A stretch of 64,000 bases of DNA, from positions 186,001-250,000 of the forward strand of contig CAVOSA010000019.1 of assembly GCA_963698735.1 (NCBI GenBank), written 5' to 3'. The notes under the pieces are model-generated. The model had not been told where the DNA came from. It worked only from the letters and a program-made list of their open reading frames with translations, and did no database searches. Source of the DNA: RPQJ01 sp963698735 (GTDB lineage: Bacteria; Pseudomonadota; Gammaproteobacteria; Steroidobacterales; Steroidobacteraceae). A program made the translations under genes and the position numbers. Below are positions 48,171-57,419 of this stretch, in pieces (position 1 is the stretch's first letter; each line of letters opens with the position of its first letter).

Positions 48171-50297
48171 CTACCACCGCCACTGCACCGTGATTCCCGC
48201 GAGGCGGCCATCGCCCCGCTGGACGTAGAGCTTGTTCGCATAATCGGGCGGCTCGAGCCCGAAGTAAAAGCCGCGGACCGCGTAGTCCTCGTCGGTGACG
48301 TTGCGAATCCAGGCCTGCACGGACCAGGGTCCGCGCGCGTACCCCGCCTTCAGGTTGAGCAAGGTATAGGGATTCGAGCGCTGGTCGTGGCTCGCGTCGA
48401 AATAGAAGGCGTCCGTCCCGCTCAGGTCGGCGCGCACCCTCCAGCCCTGCTCGCCGCCCCACTGCGCGGAGAGCGAGTACTGGTAGGCCGGCGCGTGCGC
48501 CTGCTCGCGGCCGTCGAGGTCGCGATCGCCGTACTGGTAACCGAGGTACTCGGAATGCAGCAGGCCAAGCGTGGCACCCAGGCTCACGCGCTCGAGAACC
48601 TGCCACGAAACGGATGTCTCCAGCCCGTAGTTGCGCCCGCGCGCGGCGTTGTCCGTGAAGAACACGTAGGACAGCGGATCGCCCGGCACGAGCTGGAACG
48701 ACGTCGCGACCTGTTGCTCCTCGCGCCACATGTGGAACACCGAGACTTCGGCCTGCAGTCGCGAGCCGGCATCCGCGAAACGCAGCCCGGCCTCCGCGCT
48801 CCAGAGGTACTCGGGCGCGAACTGGCGCCGGTCGTCCGGCACGAACTGGCCGATGTTGAAGCCGCCGGCCTTGAAGCCACGCGCGAGCGTCGCGTACCAA
48901 CGGCTCGACGACGCCAGCTGCCCCTGCAGCGACACCTGTCCACCGAGCATCGTATCGCGCGGATCGAAGCGAGCGCCCTCGGAATCGGCATAGTCGGCAG
49001 AGCGCGTCTCAACCCGCAGCCCGGCGGTCAGCGCGAGGCCTGCGGGCAGGGTCCATTCCGCCTCGCCATAGCCCGCGAGACTGGTCGCCGAGTATTGCGT
49101 GTCGAGCAGCGGCCGCAGCAGTTCGCCCGCGAACTCATCCCGCTGCAGTGAGTCCTCGTCGAGACGCAGCGCGTAGACGCCGGCCACCCACTCGACGCGC
49201 CCACCGCCGCCGCTTTCGAGGCGCAGGTCCTGGCTCAACGTAGAGCGCTCACGCGCATAGCGCGAAAAGTAGTCGTAAGGCGCGTACTCGCCCCAGTACG
49301 CATCGTTGCCCCAGTCGCCGTCGAAGCTGTAGACGCTGTCGGACCAGGCGTAGGCCGTGACGCTGCGCAGCGTGTTCCCGCCCAGGGCGCCAGCCACGTT
49401 GGCGGAGACTCCGCGAGTGCGCTGCGCATCGCGACCGGGCTTGTCGGACAGCGTGCGGCGCGAATTGTCCGGCGCGAAGGCATCGAAGCCGTTGTCGAGG
49501 TCCACATACAGCGCCGCGAGATCAGCGCGCCAGCCGGGCGCGATATCCCACCGCAGCTTGCCGCGCAGCGTGGCTTCGTCACGCCCGTTGCTGTCGTCGC
49601 GGCCGAGGAACACGTTGCGCTGGAAACCGTCGCTCGAGAACTGCTGTGCCGCCAGGCGCCAGGCCGAACCTGCGGCGCCGATGGCACCCCCCGCGGCAAG
49701 GCCCGCCGACCACGTGTCGTGATCACCCGCCGTGACCTCCACGTGCGCCCCGGCCTCCGGGGTTGCGTCGCGCGTCTTGATCTTCACGAGTCCCGCCAGC
49801 GCGTTGGCGCCGTAACGCGTGCCCTGTGGCCCGCGCAGGACTTCCACCTGCTCGGCGTCAAACAACGTCGCCGGCATGCCGACGCCGCTCAAGTCGATGT
49901 CGTCGAGCAGGAAACCGACTGAAGGGTTCGGTGCGCCCTGGTACTGCTCGAGTTCGCCGATGCCGCGCAGCTGGAAGAACCGGGGCCGTGACGTGCCACC
50001 CGACCAGTTCAGGTTCGGCACCAGGCCGAGCACGTCCTCGAAATGCTGCAGTCCGGCAGCCTGCAGGGTCGCTGCGCCGAGCACCGTGACACTGGCCGGA
50101 ATCTCGGTCGCAGATTGCTCGCGCAAGGACGCGGTGACGATGATCTCCTCGAGCGGCGGCGAAGGCCTTGTCGAGATCGAGTCATCGCACCATGCCGCTG
50201 CGGGCGACAAGGCCACGAGCAGCACGGTGCTCGCGAGCGCACCGCGACTGCGCAAGGCAAATGAATACGAATAAATTGAAGGCAGTCCGAGACGCAT
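48171..50297 (-). CDS. TonB-dependent receptor for thiamine (TPP-riboswitch controlled)
   Basis: A 708-residue outer-membrane receptor. The signal peptide is about residues 1-36 (STVLLVALSPAAAWC), the TonB-box region LEEIIVTASLREQ, the plug has FFQLRGIGELEQY and VEVLRGPQGTRYGANALAG, and the barrel ends in the expected aromatic residue (QWRW). Receptors preceded by a THI element and followed by pnuT were described in gammaproteobacteria as thiamine importers; the same order here makes thiamine or its phosphates the likely cargo. The ATG lies only a few bases from the riboswitch end. It is first of four or five genes on the leftward transcript. Confidence 0.9.
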   Translation of the reverse strand: MRLGLPSIYSYSFALRSRGALASTVLLVALSPAAAWCDDSISTRPSPPLEEIIVTASLREQSATEIPASVTVLGAATLQAAGLQHFEDVLGLVPNLNWSGGTSRPRFFQLRGIGELEQYQGAPNPSVGFLLDDIDLSGVGMPATLFDAEQVEVLRGPQGTRYGANALAGLVKIKTRDATPEAGAHVEVTAGDHDTWSAGLAAGGAIGAAGSAWRLAAQQFSSDGFQRNVFLGRDDSNGRDEATLRGKLRWDIAPGWRADLAALYVDLDNGFDAFAPDNSRRTLSDKPGRDAQRTRGVSANVAGALGGNTLRSVTAYAWSDSVYSFDGDWGNDAYWGEYAPYDYFSRYARERSTLSQDLRLESGGGGRVEWVAGVYALRLDEDSLQRDEFAGELLRPLLDTQYSATSLAGYGEAEWTLPAGLALTAGLRVETRSADYADSEGARFDPRDTMLGGQVSLQGQLASSSRWYATLARGFKAGGFNIGQFVPDDRRQFAPEYLWSAEAGLRFADAGSRLQAEVSVFHMWREEQQVATSFQLVPGDPLSYVFFTDNAARGRNYGLETSVSWQVLERVSLGATLGLLHSEYLGYQYGDRDLDGREQAHAPAYQYSLSAQWGGEQGWRVRADLSGTDAFYFDASHDQRSNPYTLLNLKAGYARGPWSVQAWIRNVTDEDYAVRGFYFGLEPPDYANKLYVQRGDGRLAGITVQWRW

Positions 50298-50411
50298 ACC
50301 TGCTCCCTACGCCGGTACTAACCGGATCAGGTTCAACGGGTTCGTCGATGAGCCAGCGCCGGTCCGCGCGCCGTGGTCGACATCTCAGGCCCAGTCAGGC
50401 CACCCCAAGGT
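50298..50411 (-). ncRNA. TPP riboswitch (THI element)
   Basis: The leftward leader carries the conserved thiamine-pyrophosphate aptamer: GGGGTGGCC and GGCCTGAGATG for the pyrimidine-sensor side, then ACCCGTTGAACCTGATCC, GGTTAGTACCGG and CGTAGGGAGCAGG for the pyrophosphate side. An optional stem of about 40 nt lies between. The 5' ACCT can pair with AGGT directly before the ATG. The only plausible Shine-Dalgarno (GGGAGCAGG) is therefore part of the aptamer's 3' edge, and there is no room for a separate terminator. Ligand binding should block translation directly. Confidence 0.95.
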
Positions 50412-50418
50412 GAGCGCA

Positions 50419-50424
50419 ATTATA
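50419..50424 (-). promoter_or_regulatory. -10 element of the thiamine operon
   Basis: TATAAT on the minus strand, 8 bases before the aptamer starts, so transcription would begin almost exactly at the riboswitch 5' end. No good -35 is visible in the GC-rich stretch upstream. Confidence 0.6.
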
Positions 50425-50520
50425 GTCTCTGGCACGCCCCGCACCGCGAAAATGTTGACGCGGCGCACCGGCTGGGGACTAATGCGCATCCTCCCTCCAG
50501 CAGCCAACCCACCAGCCGCC

Positions 50521-51429
50521 ATGACCAAGCGAAAATGCCGTCTGTTCCTCGTCGATGCCTTCACGCGGGAGCGTTACTGCGGCAATCCCGCCGTGGTCGT
50601 GCTCGATGCGGACGTGCTCGAGGAGCAGGAGATGCGGCGCATCGCACGCGAAATGGCCGGCCATGAGGTGGCGTTCGTGCTGCGCTCGGAATCGCCCGAC
50701 TACGACGTCGAACTGCGCTTCTTCTCGCCGCGTCGCGAAGTCGGCTTCGTGGGGCATGCCACGGTCGCCGCGCATTACGTGCGGGCAATGACTGACGGCG
50801 TGCCGCGCGGCAAGGTGCGCCAGAAGTCGGCGGCCGGCATCGTCGACATCGAGGTGCGCGGCAAGGCGCCCAACCTGCGCGTAACGATCGACCAGACGCC
50901 GGCCACCTTCGGCCCGATCGTGCCGGAAGAACGCATCGGGCCGGTGCTCGACGCGCTGGGCATCAGCTCATCGAGCCTGCACCCCGCCTGTCCCGTGCAG
51001 GTGATGAGCACGGCCAACTCGCGCCTGCTGATCGGCCTGCAATCGCCCGATACGCTGGATTCGCTGCAGCCGAAGATGGACCAGCTCATCCACCTCACGC
51101 CGCACGTGGGCGCGGACGGCTTCTTCGTCTTCGCCGTCAAGCCGGGCTCGGACCCCATGACCACCGAATCGCGCATGTTCTGCCCGGTGATCGGCGTACC
51201 CGAGGATCCGGTCAGCGGCAACGCCCATGGCATGCTCGGCGTGTACCTGCTCAACAACGGCCTGCTCACTCCGGTCGATGGCGAAGCGTCCTTCGTTGGT
51301 CTCCAGGGTCGCTTCGTCGACCGCCCGGGCACGGTGGACGTGACTGTCACAGCGAGCGGCAAGCGCGCTTCGGGCGTGCGCGTGACCGGGGACGCAGTGA
51401 TCGTCTACGAGGCCGTGCTGCCGCTCTGA
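50521..51429 (+). CDS. PhzF-family isomerase
   Basis: A 302-residue protein with the diaminopimelate-epimerase-like fold. The start LFLVDAFTRERYCGNPAVVV is typical, the catalytic glutamate region is REMAGHEVAFVL, then RFFSPRREVGFVGHATVAAH and GVPEDPVSGNAHGMLG. PhzF proteins catalyse proton transfers; only some belong to phenazine synthesis, and no phenazine genes are present. The ATG at 50521 gives the normal length; the open frame upstream would run into the riboswitch region. The 3' end overlaps the convergent ABC gene by 25 bases. Substrate unknown. Confidence 0.88.
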   Translation: MTKRKCRLFLVDAFTRERYCGNPAVVVLDADVLEEQEMRRIAREMAGHEVAFVLRSESPDYDVELRFFSPRREVGFVGHATVAAHYVRAMTDGVPRGKVRQKSAAGIVDIEVRGKAPNLRVTIDQTPATFGPIVPEERIGPVLDALGISSSSLHPACPVQVMSTANSRLLIGLQSPDTLDSLQPKMDQLIHLTPHVGADGFFVFAVKPGSDPMTTESRMFCPVIGVPEDPVSGNAHGMLGVYLLNNGLLTPVDGEASFVGLQGRFVDRPGTVDVTVTASGKRASGVRVTGDAVIVYEAVLPL

Positions 51430-52964
51430 ACGACCGGCGCGCGTCCGCGCCGCAGCCTGAGGACGTTGCGCACGTACGCTGGCCTGTCCTCGTCGTGATG
51501 CGTGGACATCACGAGGGTAGCGCCCTTCGCCACCGCGGCGTCGAGACGCGCGCGCAACGTGTCCCGTGCGCCACTATCGAGTCCGTCGAATGGTTCGTCG
51601 AGCAGGTACAGGCGACGGGCGCGCACGAAGGCGCGCGCTGCCAGCACGAGCCGCAACTGACCATACGAAAGTTCGCGCGCCTGACGGACGGCGAGTGCGT
51701 CCAGCCCCCACGCGCGCAGCTCGCGGCGCACGCGCCGCAACTCGGCGGCCGTCGGCCATTCATTGAGACCGATGCTGGCGTGAAAACCCGACGCGACGAT
51801 CTGCGCGACCGTGCAACCGGTCGCGGCGTACCGGGCCTGCAAGTCGGGCGACACGAGCCCCACCCGGGCCTTCCAGTCGTCGGCCGCCTGCCAGCGCCGG
51901 TGCAGGCGTCCGCCGTGCGCCGGCCACAGGTCGCCGTACAACAGCGCGATGAGCGTCGACTTGCCGGAGCCATTGGCTCCGCGCAGGCACCAGTGCATGC
52001 CGGGCTCGAGCGTCCAGTCGAACGCCCCGATGACAGCCCGCTCGTCGCGGTAGACGGCGGCCCGCTCGAGGCGCAGCAATGCGGTCGAGGAACCGCCCGC
52101 CGACTCCGCCGCCGCCCCGCGTCGTGCTTCGGCCACGGGCCTGGCGCGCGTTGCGATGCTGCTGCCAGCCGGCGTGGCGGCCGACGACCCTTGTGCCAGG
52201 CGCAAGCCGCGCTCGCTGCCATCGCGCACGTCGACGACGCTTTCGATCCGGCCGTGCGCGATGCGCGCGACGTGCGTGACGTCCGCCAGCGCATCGTTGC
52301 GCCGATGACTGCTGAGGATCCAGGCAGTGCGTGGTGACGCGGCCCTGCGCAGCGCGCGCAGGAACGCCTGCCGCCCCCGGCTGTCGAGTCCGTTCAGCGC
52401 TTCGTCGAGCAGCAGCACGTCCGGTTCACGCACGAGTGCCCGCGCGAGCAATACCCGTCGACGCTGTCCGTAGGATAGTGAAAGAAACTTGCGCGCGACG
52501 AGGCCGGCGAGTCCGACGCTCCCGAGCATTGCAGCGATGCGCCGCCGTTGCGCGGCCGTCGCGGCGTGCAGCGGAAAATCTGAATCATCGAAACCCGTGA
52601 GCACGACCTGCGCGACGTCCAGCGTGGACTCGTGGCGCTCGTAGCGATCCTGGCGTTCCGGACCGAGGTAGGCGATGCGTTCAGAGGCAAACAACGGCTG
52701 CTCGAGCACGTCGCCGCTTCGCAAGTGATAGCGGCGGGATTCGCGTCCGGTCGGCGTCGGCCAGACGTCGCCGCGCAGCAGCTTGAGCAGCACGGTCTTG
52801 CCCGCACCGTTCGGCCCGAGCAACAACCAGCGCTCGCCAGCGCGCAGGTCCAGCGAAACGTCGCGCAGCGCCCAGTGCCGTCCAAGTCGAACGCTCGCCG
52901 AGCACAATTCGATGCGGTTGAGCCGGCCAGCCGCAGCCGGTGCCGCACTCACGCCTCGAGCCAT
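51405..52964 (-). CDS. ABC ATPase with two nucleotide-binding domains (ModF-like)
   Basis: A 519-residue protein of two fused ABC ATPase domains without membrane segments. Domain 1: Walker A GPNGAGKT (about residue 50), signature LSYGQRRRVLLARAL, Walker B VLLLDEALNGLD. Domain 2: Walker A GANGSGKST (about residue 330), LSYGQLRLVLAARAF, LYLLDEPFDGLD. Both have LSYGQ rather than LSGGQ, as in E. coli ModF (PhrA), a protein of unclear role near molybdate transport. An Ala/Ser/Arg-rich linker (about 250-290) separates them. No permease is adjacent. It overlaps the upstream metallo-hydrolase gene by 16 bases. Confidence 0.83.
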   Translation of the reverse strand: MARGVSAAPAAAGRLNRIELCSASVRLGRHWALRDVSLDLRAGERWLLLGPNGAGKTVLLKLLRGDVWPTPTGRESRRYHLRSGDVLEQPLFASERIAYLGPERQDRYERHESTLDVAQVVLTGFDDSDFPLHAATAAQRRRIAAMLGSVGLAGLVARKFLSLSYGQRRRVLLARALVREPDVLLLDEALNGLDSRGRQAFLRALRRAASPRTAWILSSHRRNDALADVTHVARIAHGRIESVVDVRDGSERGLRLAQGSSAATPAGSSIATRARPVAEARRGAAAESAGGSSTALLRLERAAVYRDERAVIGAFDWTLEPGMHWCLRGANGSGKSTLIALLYGDLWPAHGGRLHRRWQAADDWKARVGLVSPDLQARYAATGCTVAQIVASGFHASIGLNEWPTAAELRRVRRELRAWGLDALAVRQARELSYGQLRLVLAARAFVRARRLYLLDEPFDGLDSGARDTLRARLDAAVAKGATLVMSTHHDEDRPAYVRNVLRLRRGRAPVVQSGSTAS

Positions 52965-53818
52965 GCCCAGCGCTCACCGTCCCGGGCGACGCGACGTTCC
53001 TCGAGCAGCTTCTGCAGGTGGGCGAGCAACGAATGGCGCGCGAGCGGGTGCAGCGTGACCGGTGTGTCCGCGTAGACGATGGGCACCAGCGCGTCGAGCG
53101 AAGCCGCGCCGCCGAGTTGCGCCAGGCCGTCCAGGACCCTGGTTTCGCGCTGCAGGCGATGCGCGATCACCCGATCGATCTCGTCGATCGGGTTCGGCAT
53201 CACTGCGCCGTGGCCCGGCAGGAGCGCGGTCAACGGCGCCGACCGGAGGCGCCGCAGCGAGTCGAGGTACAGACGCATCGATCCGTCCGGCGGCAGGATG
53301 ACGACCGTCGAACCGTTCATGAGGTGGTCGCCCGTCAGCAACCAGCCTTCTGGCTCGAGCAGCAGGCAGACGTGGTTCGAGGCATGGCCGGGCGTGTGCA
53401 ATGCCCGGATCCTGGCGCCCGGCACGTCGATCGCGTCGCCGTCCTCGAGCGTACCGTCCGGCCGGTACGACTCGTCCTGGTAGCCGTCGTGCGGAGCCGG
53501 CCGGCCCAGCACCAGCGCTGCAGTGAGCGACTTGAGCGCCGCCGCACCCGGCGAATGGTCCGGGTGCGAATGCGTGCACAGCACGTGGCTGATGCCCGCG
53601 CTCGTCGCCGCCAGGATGCGGTCGACGTGAGTCGTATCGTCGGGGCCCGGATCGATCACCACGTAATGCGGGCCGAGTCCGACGACGTAGGTATTGGTGC
53701 CCGGCCCGGTCAATGGGCTGGGATTGGGCGCCACGAGCCGCAGCAGGTTCGGCGCGAGCCGCCGCACGCCGCCGGTTTCGGCGGGCGCCAACAGGTCGGA
53801 CGCAGACTCGACCGCCAC
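52949..53818 (-). CDS. Metallo-beta-lactamase-fold hydrolase (LACTB2/glyoxalase II-like)
   Basis: A 289-residue binuclear metal hydrolase. GTNTYVVGLGPHYVVIDPG begins the fold, the metal motif is CTHSHPDHSPGAAAL (HxHxDH, about residues 100-105), with further ligands in HTPGHASNHVCLL and LLTGDHLMNGS. The C-terminal winged-helix-like region (LDALVPIVYADTPVTLHPLA) is characteristic of the LACTB2/endoribonuclease-like group. It may hydrolyse a thioester, lactone or RNA; the sequence alone does not decide. It overlaps the ABC gene downstream and lies four bases from the amidohydrolase stop, so the three genes form a leftward unit. Confidence 0.87.
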   Translation of the reverse strand: MAVESASDLLAPAETGGVRRLAPNLLRLVAPNPSPLTGPGTNTYVVGLGPHYVVIDPGPDDTTHVDRILAATSAGISHVLCTHSHPDHSPGAAALKSLTAALVLGRPAPHDGYQDESYRPDGTLEDGDAIDVPGARIRALHTPGHASNHVCLLLEPEGWLLTGDHLMNGSTVVILPPDGSMRLYLDSLRRLRSAPLTALLPGHGAVMPNPIDEIDRVIAHRLQRETRVLDGLAQLGGAASLDALVPIVYADTPVTLHPLARHSLLAHLQKLLEERRVARDGERWAWLEA

Positions 53819-53822
53819 GGCT

Positions 53823-55232
53823 TTACTCTGCCGGCAGCTTGAAGGCGAGGCCGCCCTTGATGACCACCGCCACGTCCCGCAGCCGCGTCACGTCCGTGAG
53901 CGGATCGCCCATGACCGCGATCAGGTCGCCGTAACGTCCCGGCTGCAGGCTACCAACCTTCTCGTCCCACCCCATGTGCCGGGCCGCCACGGACGTCGCG
54001 GCCTGGATCGCCTGCATCGGCGTCATGCCACGCTGGACCATGATCGGGAACTGCCGTGCGTTCAGGCCATGCGGATAGACGGCGGCGTCGGTGCCGTAGA
54101 CGATGTCGACGCCAGCGCGATGGGCCCTGGTGAAACCCTGCCGCTGCGCCTCGGTCGTCTCGATGTTCTTGCGCAGGAACTCCTCGGGCCACTTTTCCTC
54201 GCGGCCGACGGTGTCGATGTAGTCGCCGTTGTAGATGTCCATCGACAGTGCCACGCCATGCTGGCGCGCGAGTTCAATGCCCTCGTCGTCGATCAGCGAG
54301 GCGTGCTCAATCGTGTCGGCGCCCGCGAGGATCGCGTCCTTGATCGACTGCGCGCCGTGCGCGTGCGCCGCCACCTTGATGCCGTGCGCGTGGCCCACGT
54401 CGACCACCGCCTTGATCTCCTCGGGGGTCATCTCGCGCTCGCCCGGCACGCCGCCAAACGCGAGCACGGCGCCAGACGCGATGACCTTCAACAGGTCGGC
54501 ACCACCGGCGACGGCCTGCTCTGCCTTCTGGCGGAACTGCTCGGGCCCGCGTGCGACACCCATGCGCACCGCAGGAGGAATCTCCGATTCGGCGTGCCCC
54601 GGGATCACGAGATCGCCACCACCTGCCGGAATGGTCAGGTAATAGCCCGCCACCTGCATGCGTGGTCCGGTCGCGGCGCCCTGGTTGATTGCGTCGCGCA
54701 GGTCGCGGTCGACCCAGGCGATGTAGGTGCCGACGTCACGCACGCTCGTGAAGCCGGCCAGCAGTGTGTCTCGGGCGCTCTCCCGCGCGATGACGCCCTG
54801 CTCCGCCGCCGTGCGGCGGTAATAGATGCTGAGGTCGGCGGTTTCGTGGGAGCCGTCCGTCAGGTGCGTGTGCATGTCGATCAGACCCGGCAGGCACGTG
54901 TACTGCGACAGGTCCAGCAGGGCGGTGTCCCTGGGGGCCTGGCCGCCGGCAACGACGGAGTCGATGCGGCCGTCCCGGATGAAGACGATTGCACTGCCCC
55001 TCGCCTCGCCCGCGACACCGTCGATCAGTCGCCCGCACCGGACGGCAACCGTTCCGGAATCCGGCTGGTAGGGAACCCCCGGCACGACCACTGTTTGCGT
55101 CCCCGCTACAGCCGGAACGGACACCAGGGCAGCCAGCAGGGCGGCGCTGGTTCGGGCCAGCCGCGGGCGCCCCGATGGTGCGCGAGCCGCATCGACGCGA
55201 CATGGAAGTGCAGAAAAAATCGCGTCCATCAT
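53823..55232 (-). CDS. Exported metal-dependent amidohydrolase (Xaa-Pro dipeptidase-like)
   Basis: A 469-residue amidohydrolase with a probable signal segment near residues 24-44 (TSAALLAALVSVPAVAG). Metal ligands are in LIDMHTHLTDG (HxH), KVIASG (likely carboxylated lysine), KVAAHAHGAQ and DTIEHAS, and the catalytic aspartate is in VYGTDAAVYPHG. This arrangement fits periplasmic imidazolonepropionase-like enzymes that include L-prolyl dipeptidases and mycotoxin hydrolases. I chose the ATG pair at 55232/55229 with GAGG about ten bases upstream; the frame is open to an ATG at 55310 without a ribosome site. Substrate unknown. Confidence 0.82.
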   Translation of the reverse strand: MMDAIFSALPCRVDAARAPSGRPRLARTSAALLAALVSVPAVAGTQTVVVPGVPYQPDSGTVAVRCGRLIDGVAGEARGSAIVFIRDGRIDSVVAGGQAPRDTALLDLSQYTCLPGLIDMHTHLTDGSHETADLSIYYRRTAAEQGVIARESARDTLLAGFTSVRDVGTYIAWVDRDLRDAINQGAATGPRMQVAGYYLTIPAGGGDLVIPGHAESEIPPAVRMGVARGPEQFRQKAEQAVAGGADLLKVIASGAVLAFGGVPGEREMTPEEIKAVVDVGHAHGIKVAAHAHGAQSIKDAILAGADTIEHASLIDDEGIELARQHGVALSMDIYNGDYIDTVGREEKWPEEFLRKNIETTEAQRQGFTRAHRAGVDIVYGTDAAVYPHGLNARQFPIMVQRGMTPMQAIQAATSVAARHMGWDEKVGSLQPGRYGDLIAVMGDPLTDVTRLRDVAVVIKGGLAFKLPAE

Positions 55233-55345
55233 CTTTTCGTCGCCTCGATACAACAGCCGGGCGCGGACGCCCACGCGGGGTTTGACTTTAGGTGCGCGGC
55301 AGTCTTTCATTCGACCGCTGTGGTGTCAAAACACGGGGAAACTGG

Positions 55346-57367
55346 ATGACGAGCGGGCCGGAACCCGTGGGAACTCTCGACGTGGCATTGGCTCACGCCG
55401 AAAAGCTGCTCGTCTCGCAACCGCGCCTCGCCGCCGAGCAGGCCCGGGAGATCCTTGGCGCCGTGCCGAATCATCCTGCCGCGCGCCTGCTGCTGGCGAT
55501 GGCGCACCGGCGGACCAACGACTCGACTGAAGCATTGCGCATCCTCGAGCCGCTCGTGGCATCCCAGCCGCGCTGGGCGGCCGCACAGCGCGAACTGGGG
55601 TTGGCGCTCGGCGACGCCGGCCGTGGCGAACAGGCCGTCGCCGCCCTGCGCACCGCGGTACGGCTGCAGCCCACGATGGCCGACGCCTGGCGGGCACTGG
55701 GCGACCATCTGTTTGCGATGGGCGACAGCGAGGGCGCCGACCTCGCCTACGCCAACCACATCCGCAACTCGACGCGCGATCCGCGACTCATGGAACCCGC
55801 CCTCGCCCTGGTCGAGGGCCGCATCGCGGTCGCGGAACCGCTGCTGCGCAATCACCTCAAGCAGTTCCCGACCGACGTCGCCGCGATCCGCATGCTCGCG
55901 GAAGTCGCCTCCCGCATCGGGCGCTACCCCGATGCCGAGAACCTGCTGACACGCTGCCTCGAACTCGCACCCGGTTTCAAGGCGGCCCGCCACAACTACG
56001 CGGTCGTCCTGCACCGCAATAACAAGCCGCTCGAATCGCTCGCACAGATCGACGAGCTGCTGAAGGTTGATCCCCGCAGCCCGAGCTTCCGCAACCTGCG
56101 GGCAGCGGTGCTGGCGCGCATCGGCGAGTACGACGAGGCGATCCGCATCTACGAGCAGTTGCTGCAGGAGTACACGCTGCAGGCGAAGGTATGGCTGAGC
56201 TACGGCCATGCGCTCAAGACGGCGGGCCGGCAGGACGACTCCATCGCAGCCTATCGCAAGTCGATCGAGCTCGAACCGCGGCTGGGCGAGGCCTACTGGA
56301 GCCTCGCTAACCTCAAGACGTTCCGCTTCTCGGAACCGGACATCGCGGCCATGCGCGCGCAGCTCGAGCGCACCGACCTGACCCAGGAGGACCGCTTCCA
56401 TTTCCACTTCTCGCTCGGCAAGGCTGCCGAGGATGCGCTGGAATACGCCGACTCGTTCCGCCACTACGCGGAAGGCAACCGGCTGCGCAAGGAAGTGGTG
56501 CCGTACGACAGCGCCGACATCGCGGCGAACGTGCGCCGCTCGCGCGCACTGTTCACGCGGGAATTCTTTGCTGCGCGCAGTGGTCTTGGCTGCGCGGCGC
56601 CGGACCCGATCTTCATCGTCGGTTTGCCGCGTGCCGGTTCGACGCTCGTAGAGCAGATCCTGTCGAGCCATTCGGCCATCGAGGGCACCATGGAGCTGCC
56701 CGACGTCATCGGCATCGTCAAGGAACTGAGTGGCCGCAGCCGGCGCTCGGAAGTCTCGAAGTACCCTGAGGTGCTGGAATCACTCGCGCCCGACGAACTG
56801 CGCGCGCTCGGTGAACGCTACCTGCAGCAGACCCGCATCCAACGCAAGACCGATGCGCCGTACTTCATCGACAAGATGCCGAACAACTGGGCCCACACGG
56901 GGCTCATCCACCTGATGCTGCCGAACGCGAAGATCATCGACGCGCGTCGGCATCCGTTGAGCTGCTGTTTCTCGGGCTTCAAGCAGCACTTTGCCCGCGG
57001 GCAGAATTTCACCTACTCGCTCGACGACATCGGCCGCTATTACGCCGACTACGTCACCTTGATGGCGCACTTCGACGCCGTGCTCCCGGGCCGCATTCAC
57101 CGCGTGATCTACGAGCGCATGGTGGACGACACCGAGAGCGAGGTTCGCCGCCTGCTCGAGTATTGTGGATTGCCGTTCGAAGACGCCTGCCTGCGCTTCT
57201 ACGAGAACGAGCGTGCCGTGCGCACGGCAAGTTCGGAGCAGGTGCGCAAACCCATTTTCCGCGACGCGGTAGACCAGTGGCGTCACTACGAGCCGTGGCT
57301 GGACCCGCTCAAGTCCGCTCTCGGACCGGTGCTCGACACCTACCCGGCCGCACCGCCGTTGCAATGA
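55346..57367 (+). CDS. TPR-repeat sulfotransferase
   Basis: A 673-residue protein. The N-terminal 380 residues are helical TPR-like repeats (LGLALGDAGRGEQAVAALRT, ARHNYAVVLHRNNKPLESLA, VWLSYGHALKTAGRQDDSIA). The C-terminal sulfotransferase domain has the PAPS 5'-phosphosulfate loop PIFIVGLPRAGSTLVEQIL at about residue 430 and a 3'-phosphate region with DARRHPLSCCFSGFKQHF. Such proteins are common beside TonB receptors in proteobacteria and may sulfate proteins or glycans; none in this genome type is characterised to my knowledge. ATG at 55346 with GGGGA upstream was preferred over the frame start at 55292. The TonB receptor follows 52 bp later. Confidence 0.85.
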   Translation: MTSGPEPVGTLDVALAHAEKLLVSQPRLAAEQAREILGAVPNHPAARLLLAMAHRRTNDSTEALRILEPLVASQPRWAAAQRELGLALGDAGRGEQAVAALRTAVRLQPTMADAWRALGDHLFAMGDSEGADLAYANHIRNSTRDPRLMEPALALVEGRIAVAEPLLRNHLKQFPTDVAAIRMLAEVASRIGRYPDAENLLTRCLELAPGFKAARHNYAVVLHRNNKPLESLAQIDELLKVDPRSPSFRNLRAAVLARIGEYDEAIRIYEQLLQEYTLQAKVWLSYGHALKTAGRQDDSIAAYRKSIELEPRLGEAYWSLANLKTFRFSEPDIAAMRAQLERTDLTQEDRFHFHFSLGKAAEDALEYADSFRHYAEGNRLRKEVVPYDSADIAANVRRSRALFTREFFAARSGLGCAAPDPIFIVGLPRAGSTLVEQILSSHSAIEGTMELPDVIGIVKELSGRSRRSEVSKYPEVLESLAPDELRALGERYLQQTRIQRKTDAPYFIDKMPNNWAHTGLIHLMLPNAKIIDARRHPLSCCFSGFKQHFARGQNFTYSLDDIGRYYADYVTLMAHFDAVLPGRIHRVIYERMVDDTESEVRRLLEYCGLPFEDACLRFYENERAVRTASSEQVRKPIFRDAVDQWRHYEPWLDPLKSALGPVLDTYPAAPPLQ

Positions 57368-57419
57368 ACGTATTCACGCGCCCGACAGCGGGTGCTTCAC
57401 TCAGGGAGACCGATCCAAA

